Positions 35,314 to 36,585 of a stretch of DNA of 36,585 bases are shown here, piece after piece. The notes under the pieces were generated by a model that saw only the letters and a program-made list of their open reading frames with translations, was not told the DNA's origin and did not search any database. Position 1 is the stretch's first letter; each line of letters opens with the position of its first letter. A program made the position numbers and the translations under genes. Origin of the DNA: a virus; IMG/VR virus record IMGVR_UViG_3300031885_000058, positions 1 to 36,585 of that record. One strand, 5' to 3'.

Positions 35314-35852
35314 CACTCCCCCCACTTGCTGCCGGTCGTCTCGAAGAACTGCTTCCGGAGGTTCTTGTTGGTTTCCCGCTTGAACTCCAGCGACTTGCCA
35401 TCCCGCCTGTTGGCTGCTTCCAATGCCAGCCATTCTGTGCGCCATGTCGGGAGGTGCCGTACCCATTCAGCAAATCCCCCGGGGTCGTTATGCGGACTCC
35501 CTGGGCCATACTTGTGATGCCAGCAACAGCGCATTTCTACGTTTGGTAACATCCAGCGCATCCAAGGATACCGAACCTGCTCCTTGGCATAGATATGGGA
35601 TATCTGCAAACTGTCCAGTGGGTGAGGACAGTCGGGTATGACACAACGCCCATCCCGCATGATTGCCAGGGCTCGAAGAATCTGGTCATTTTCGACCGTC
35701 AGCCGATTGCCCTCTGCCTTGTCTGCCTTTCGCTTCTTGGCTGCGAGAGTCAGCGGCTTTTTGATCTTCTTGATTTTGGGTTTGATTCGAGGGATCTCTT
35801 CGACCCGCACAACTTCACCCGATACCTTGCGCTTGAATACTACGCTGTTCAA
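35313..35852 (-). CDS. HNH endonuclease, NinG-like
   Basis: 179 residues from a TTG at 35852 with GGAGGTG upstream. Basic N-terminus (PKIKKIKKPLTLAAKKRKAD). Then CVIPDCP, LQISHIYAKE and MLPNVEMRCCWHHK, a Cys/His HNH-type layout close to NinG/HNH recombination nucleases, followed by a helical WVRHLP segment. It likely acts in recombination or in processing of packaged DNA. Confidence 0.7.
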   Translation of the reverse strand: MNSVVFKRKVSGEVVRVEEIPRIKPKIKKIKKPLTLAAKKRKADKAEGNRLTVENDQILRALAIMRDGRCVIPDCPHPLDSLQISHIYAKEQVRYPWMRWMLPNVEMRCCWHHKYGPGSPHNDPGGFAEWVRHLPTWRTEWLALEAANRRDGKSLEFKRETNKNLRKQFFETTGSKWGE

Positions 35853-35866
35853 TTCGCCACCTCCAG

Positions 35867-35878
35867 CCCTTGCCGGGG
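35867..35878. repeat. Leader element CCCTTGCCGGGG, copy 3
   Basis: Third occurrence of the element at 6177-6189 and 6439-6451, here 15 bases upstream of the HNH gene start. On the minus strand CCCC-GGCAA-GGG. Confidence 0.5.
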
Positions 35879-35902
35879 CTACTGCGATTTAGGGTTACTT
35901 GC

Positions 35903-36046
35903 TCAGGTTCCTCTCCGTTTCATGGGCAACCCTTGATATGCTCGATTCCACATCGCGACGTTGGGGCCGTAATTCATCCAAGCCCACGAGAAAAGATGCC
36001 ACGCACACCAATGGTTCAGGTGCTGACGCCTACGATAACGCTTCAT
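35903..36046 (-). CDS. Small aromatic/basic protein
   Basis: 47 residues from the ATG at 36046, which overlaps the upstream stop (ATGA) with AAAGGG before it. Very basic N-terminus (MKRYRRRQHLN) and a Trp-rich middle (WCAWHLFSWAWMNYG). No family recognised. Confidence 0.55.
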   Translation of the reverse strand: MKRYRRRQHLNHWCAWHLFSWAWMNYGPNVAMWNRAYQGLPMKRRGT

Positions 36047-36234
36047 GGAGTACCCTTTGCCGTGATCGTCACCGTTGCTCCGTTGGGATAGGCGGAAAGA
36101 CACTCAGGGAGACGATCTCCAAACGTAATCTGCGGCCACTCATACCGGAGAAACAGCACACAGACGAAATCATCACCACACCAATGCCCAAACCTACAGT
36201 CCTCGCACCACTTTCCTGCCGGTATCTCCATCAT
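36043..36234 (-). CDS. Small Cys-rich protein, paralog of the next gene
   Basis: 63 residues. IPAGKWCEDC at the start, further Cys in CGDDFVC and PECL, and a final PNGATVTITAKGTP. The same frame (IPAG..C..C ... CL..YP.G..V.I.AK) occurs in the 90-residue protein at 36231-36503, so the two are duplicates in tandem. The ATG overlaps the upstream stop with AAAGGAG. Probably zinc-binding, function unknown. Confidence 0.7.
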   Translation of the reverse strand: MMEIPAGKWCEDCRFGHWCGDDFVCVLFLRYEWPQITFGDRLPECLSAYPNGATVTITAKGTP

Positions 36235-36503
36235 GGCTCACGCTCCTTTGCGACAATAATCACACTACCGCCATAGGGGTAATCCTCACGGCATTTAAGA
36301 CACCGAAGTGGAACATCGGGTTCGGTGAGGTTCATCTTGAGCCAGGCGACTTCGCCCCTGCCATCGGCAGTGTACTTTCGACAAACGGCGCAGTCGGTCG
36401 GAAACACGCGCCTCGTCACAAAAAGACATTCCCCACACAATTCCCCCGCGGGGATATTGGGATCGTATCGATCAGGCGGGCTAAACCGAATCCTAATGCT
36501 CAT
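36231..36503 (-). CDS. Cys-rich (three CxxC) hypothetical protein
   Basis: 90 residues. Three CxxC pairs (CGEC, CAVC, CLKC) suggest one or two zinc sites; the last block is YPYGGSVIIVAKEREP. The ATG at 36503 overlaps the stop of the partial gene at the right edge. Its first 24 residues equal those at the left window edge (74-1), as expected for a circular genome. Confidence 0.75.
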   Translation of the reverse strand: MSIRIRFSPPDRYDPNIPAGELCGECLFVTRRVFPTDCAVCRKYTADGRGEVAWLKMNLTEPDVPLRCLKCREDYPYGGSVIIVAKEREP

Positions 36504-36555
36504 GCCTCACGCTCCTTTGGGGGGGCCTTCCACCACAGATACGCTTGAGCGGCGG
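36430..36555. repeat. Terminal direct repeat, right copy
   Basis: Exact copy of 1-126. It covers the start of the Cys-rich gene and the last codons of the gene before it. After 36555 the sequence departs from the left copy. Confidence 0.9.
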
Positions 36556-36585
36556 CTTCGGATTCTTTCTCATAATGCTTGTTGT
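36500..36585 (-). CDS. C-terminal end of a variant of the gene at 71-496 (partial)
   Basis: The last 27 residues are visible. They end AAQAYLWWKAPPKEREA like the left-edge gene, but upstream of this read KHYEKESEA where the left copy has GGNGLSES. It is either a strain variant at the same locus or a second copy of the gene. Confidence 0.65.
   Translation of the reverse strand, partial: NKHYEKESEAAAQAYLWWKAPPKEREA

Noticed and set aside
1-36585. Integrase, excisionase, att site or lysogeny module
   Set aside because: No recombinase motif or immunity pair found on either strand. The single ribbon-helix-helix regulator alone does not show a temperate life style.

Overview
This window looks like a nearly complete genome of a tailed phage (Caudoviricetes) with an HK97-type head and a long non-contractile tail, probably a siphovirus, taken from an assembly. 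The first 126 bases recur exactly at 36430-36555, so the sequence most likely closes into a circle of about 36.43 kb (a circularly permuted or circular replicating form). Every protein gene I can support lies on the minus strand. Read on the circle, one co-directional series starts at the only large non-coding region (7002-7826), runs leftward through 1, re-enters at the right end, and ends at 7827. No integrase, DNA polymerase or helicase was recognised. The host cannot be named. Strong Shine-Dalgarno sites, a lipobox protein and standard codons indicate an ordinary bacterium.

Replication and early region (6943 down to 1, continuing at 36585-35903): a ribbon-helix-helix regulator, small accessory proteins, a probable single-strand-DNA-binding-like protein, an endonuclease VII-like HNH protein, and a phage O-type replication initiator with four iteron-like repeats inside its coding sequence. 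These are followed by a very compact string of small hypothetical genes. Many of these overlap by ATGA and carry the next gene's ribosome-binding site in their last codons, which gives unrelated proteins the same Lys-Glu-rich tail.

Middle region (35852-31386): an HNH nuclease, Cys-rich and Lys-rich small proteins, two orphan beta-class DNA methyltransferases and an AP2-domain protein. Between the AP2 gene and the second methyltransferase lie a near-consensus promoter, a short leader, an intrinsic terminator and a tRNA-like fold. This resembles a late-gene control site regulated by antitermination or attenuation.

Late region (31364-7827): small and large terminase, a portal-MuF fusion, prohead protease, major capsid protein, head-tail connectors, tail tube candidates, a tail-assembly chaperone with a very clear programmed -1 frameshift signal, a short tape measure, tail tip and a series of modular fibre proteins (Ig-like, FN3, beta-propeller-like, discoidin-like, collagen-like). 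The lysis group follows: a membrane-anchored glucosaminidase-like lysin, a holin-like protein and small membrane proteins. A transglutaminase-like lipoprotein, a small zincin and a metallophosphoesterase close the series.

The 825-base non-coding region holds the most unusual DNA: a perfect plus-strand promoter overlapping a minus-strand promoter, three 9-bp repeats that can form two mutually exclusive hairpins, phased 10-bp tandem repeats and several dyads. I take it to be the main regulatory centre and possibly a second origin or partition-like site.
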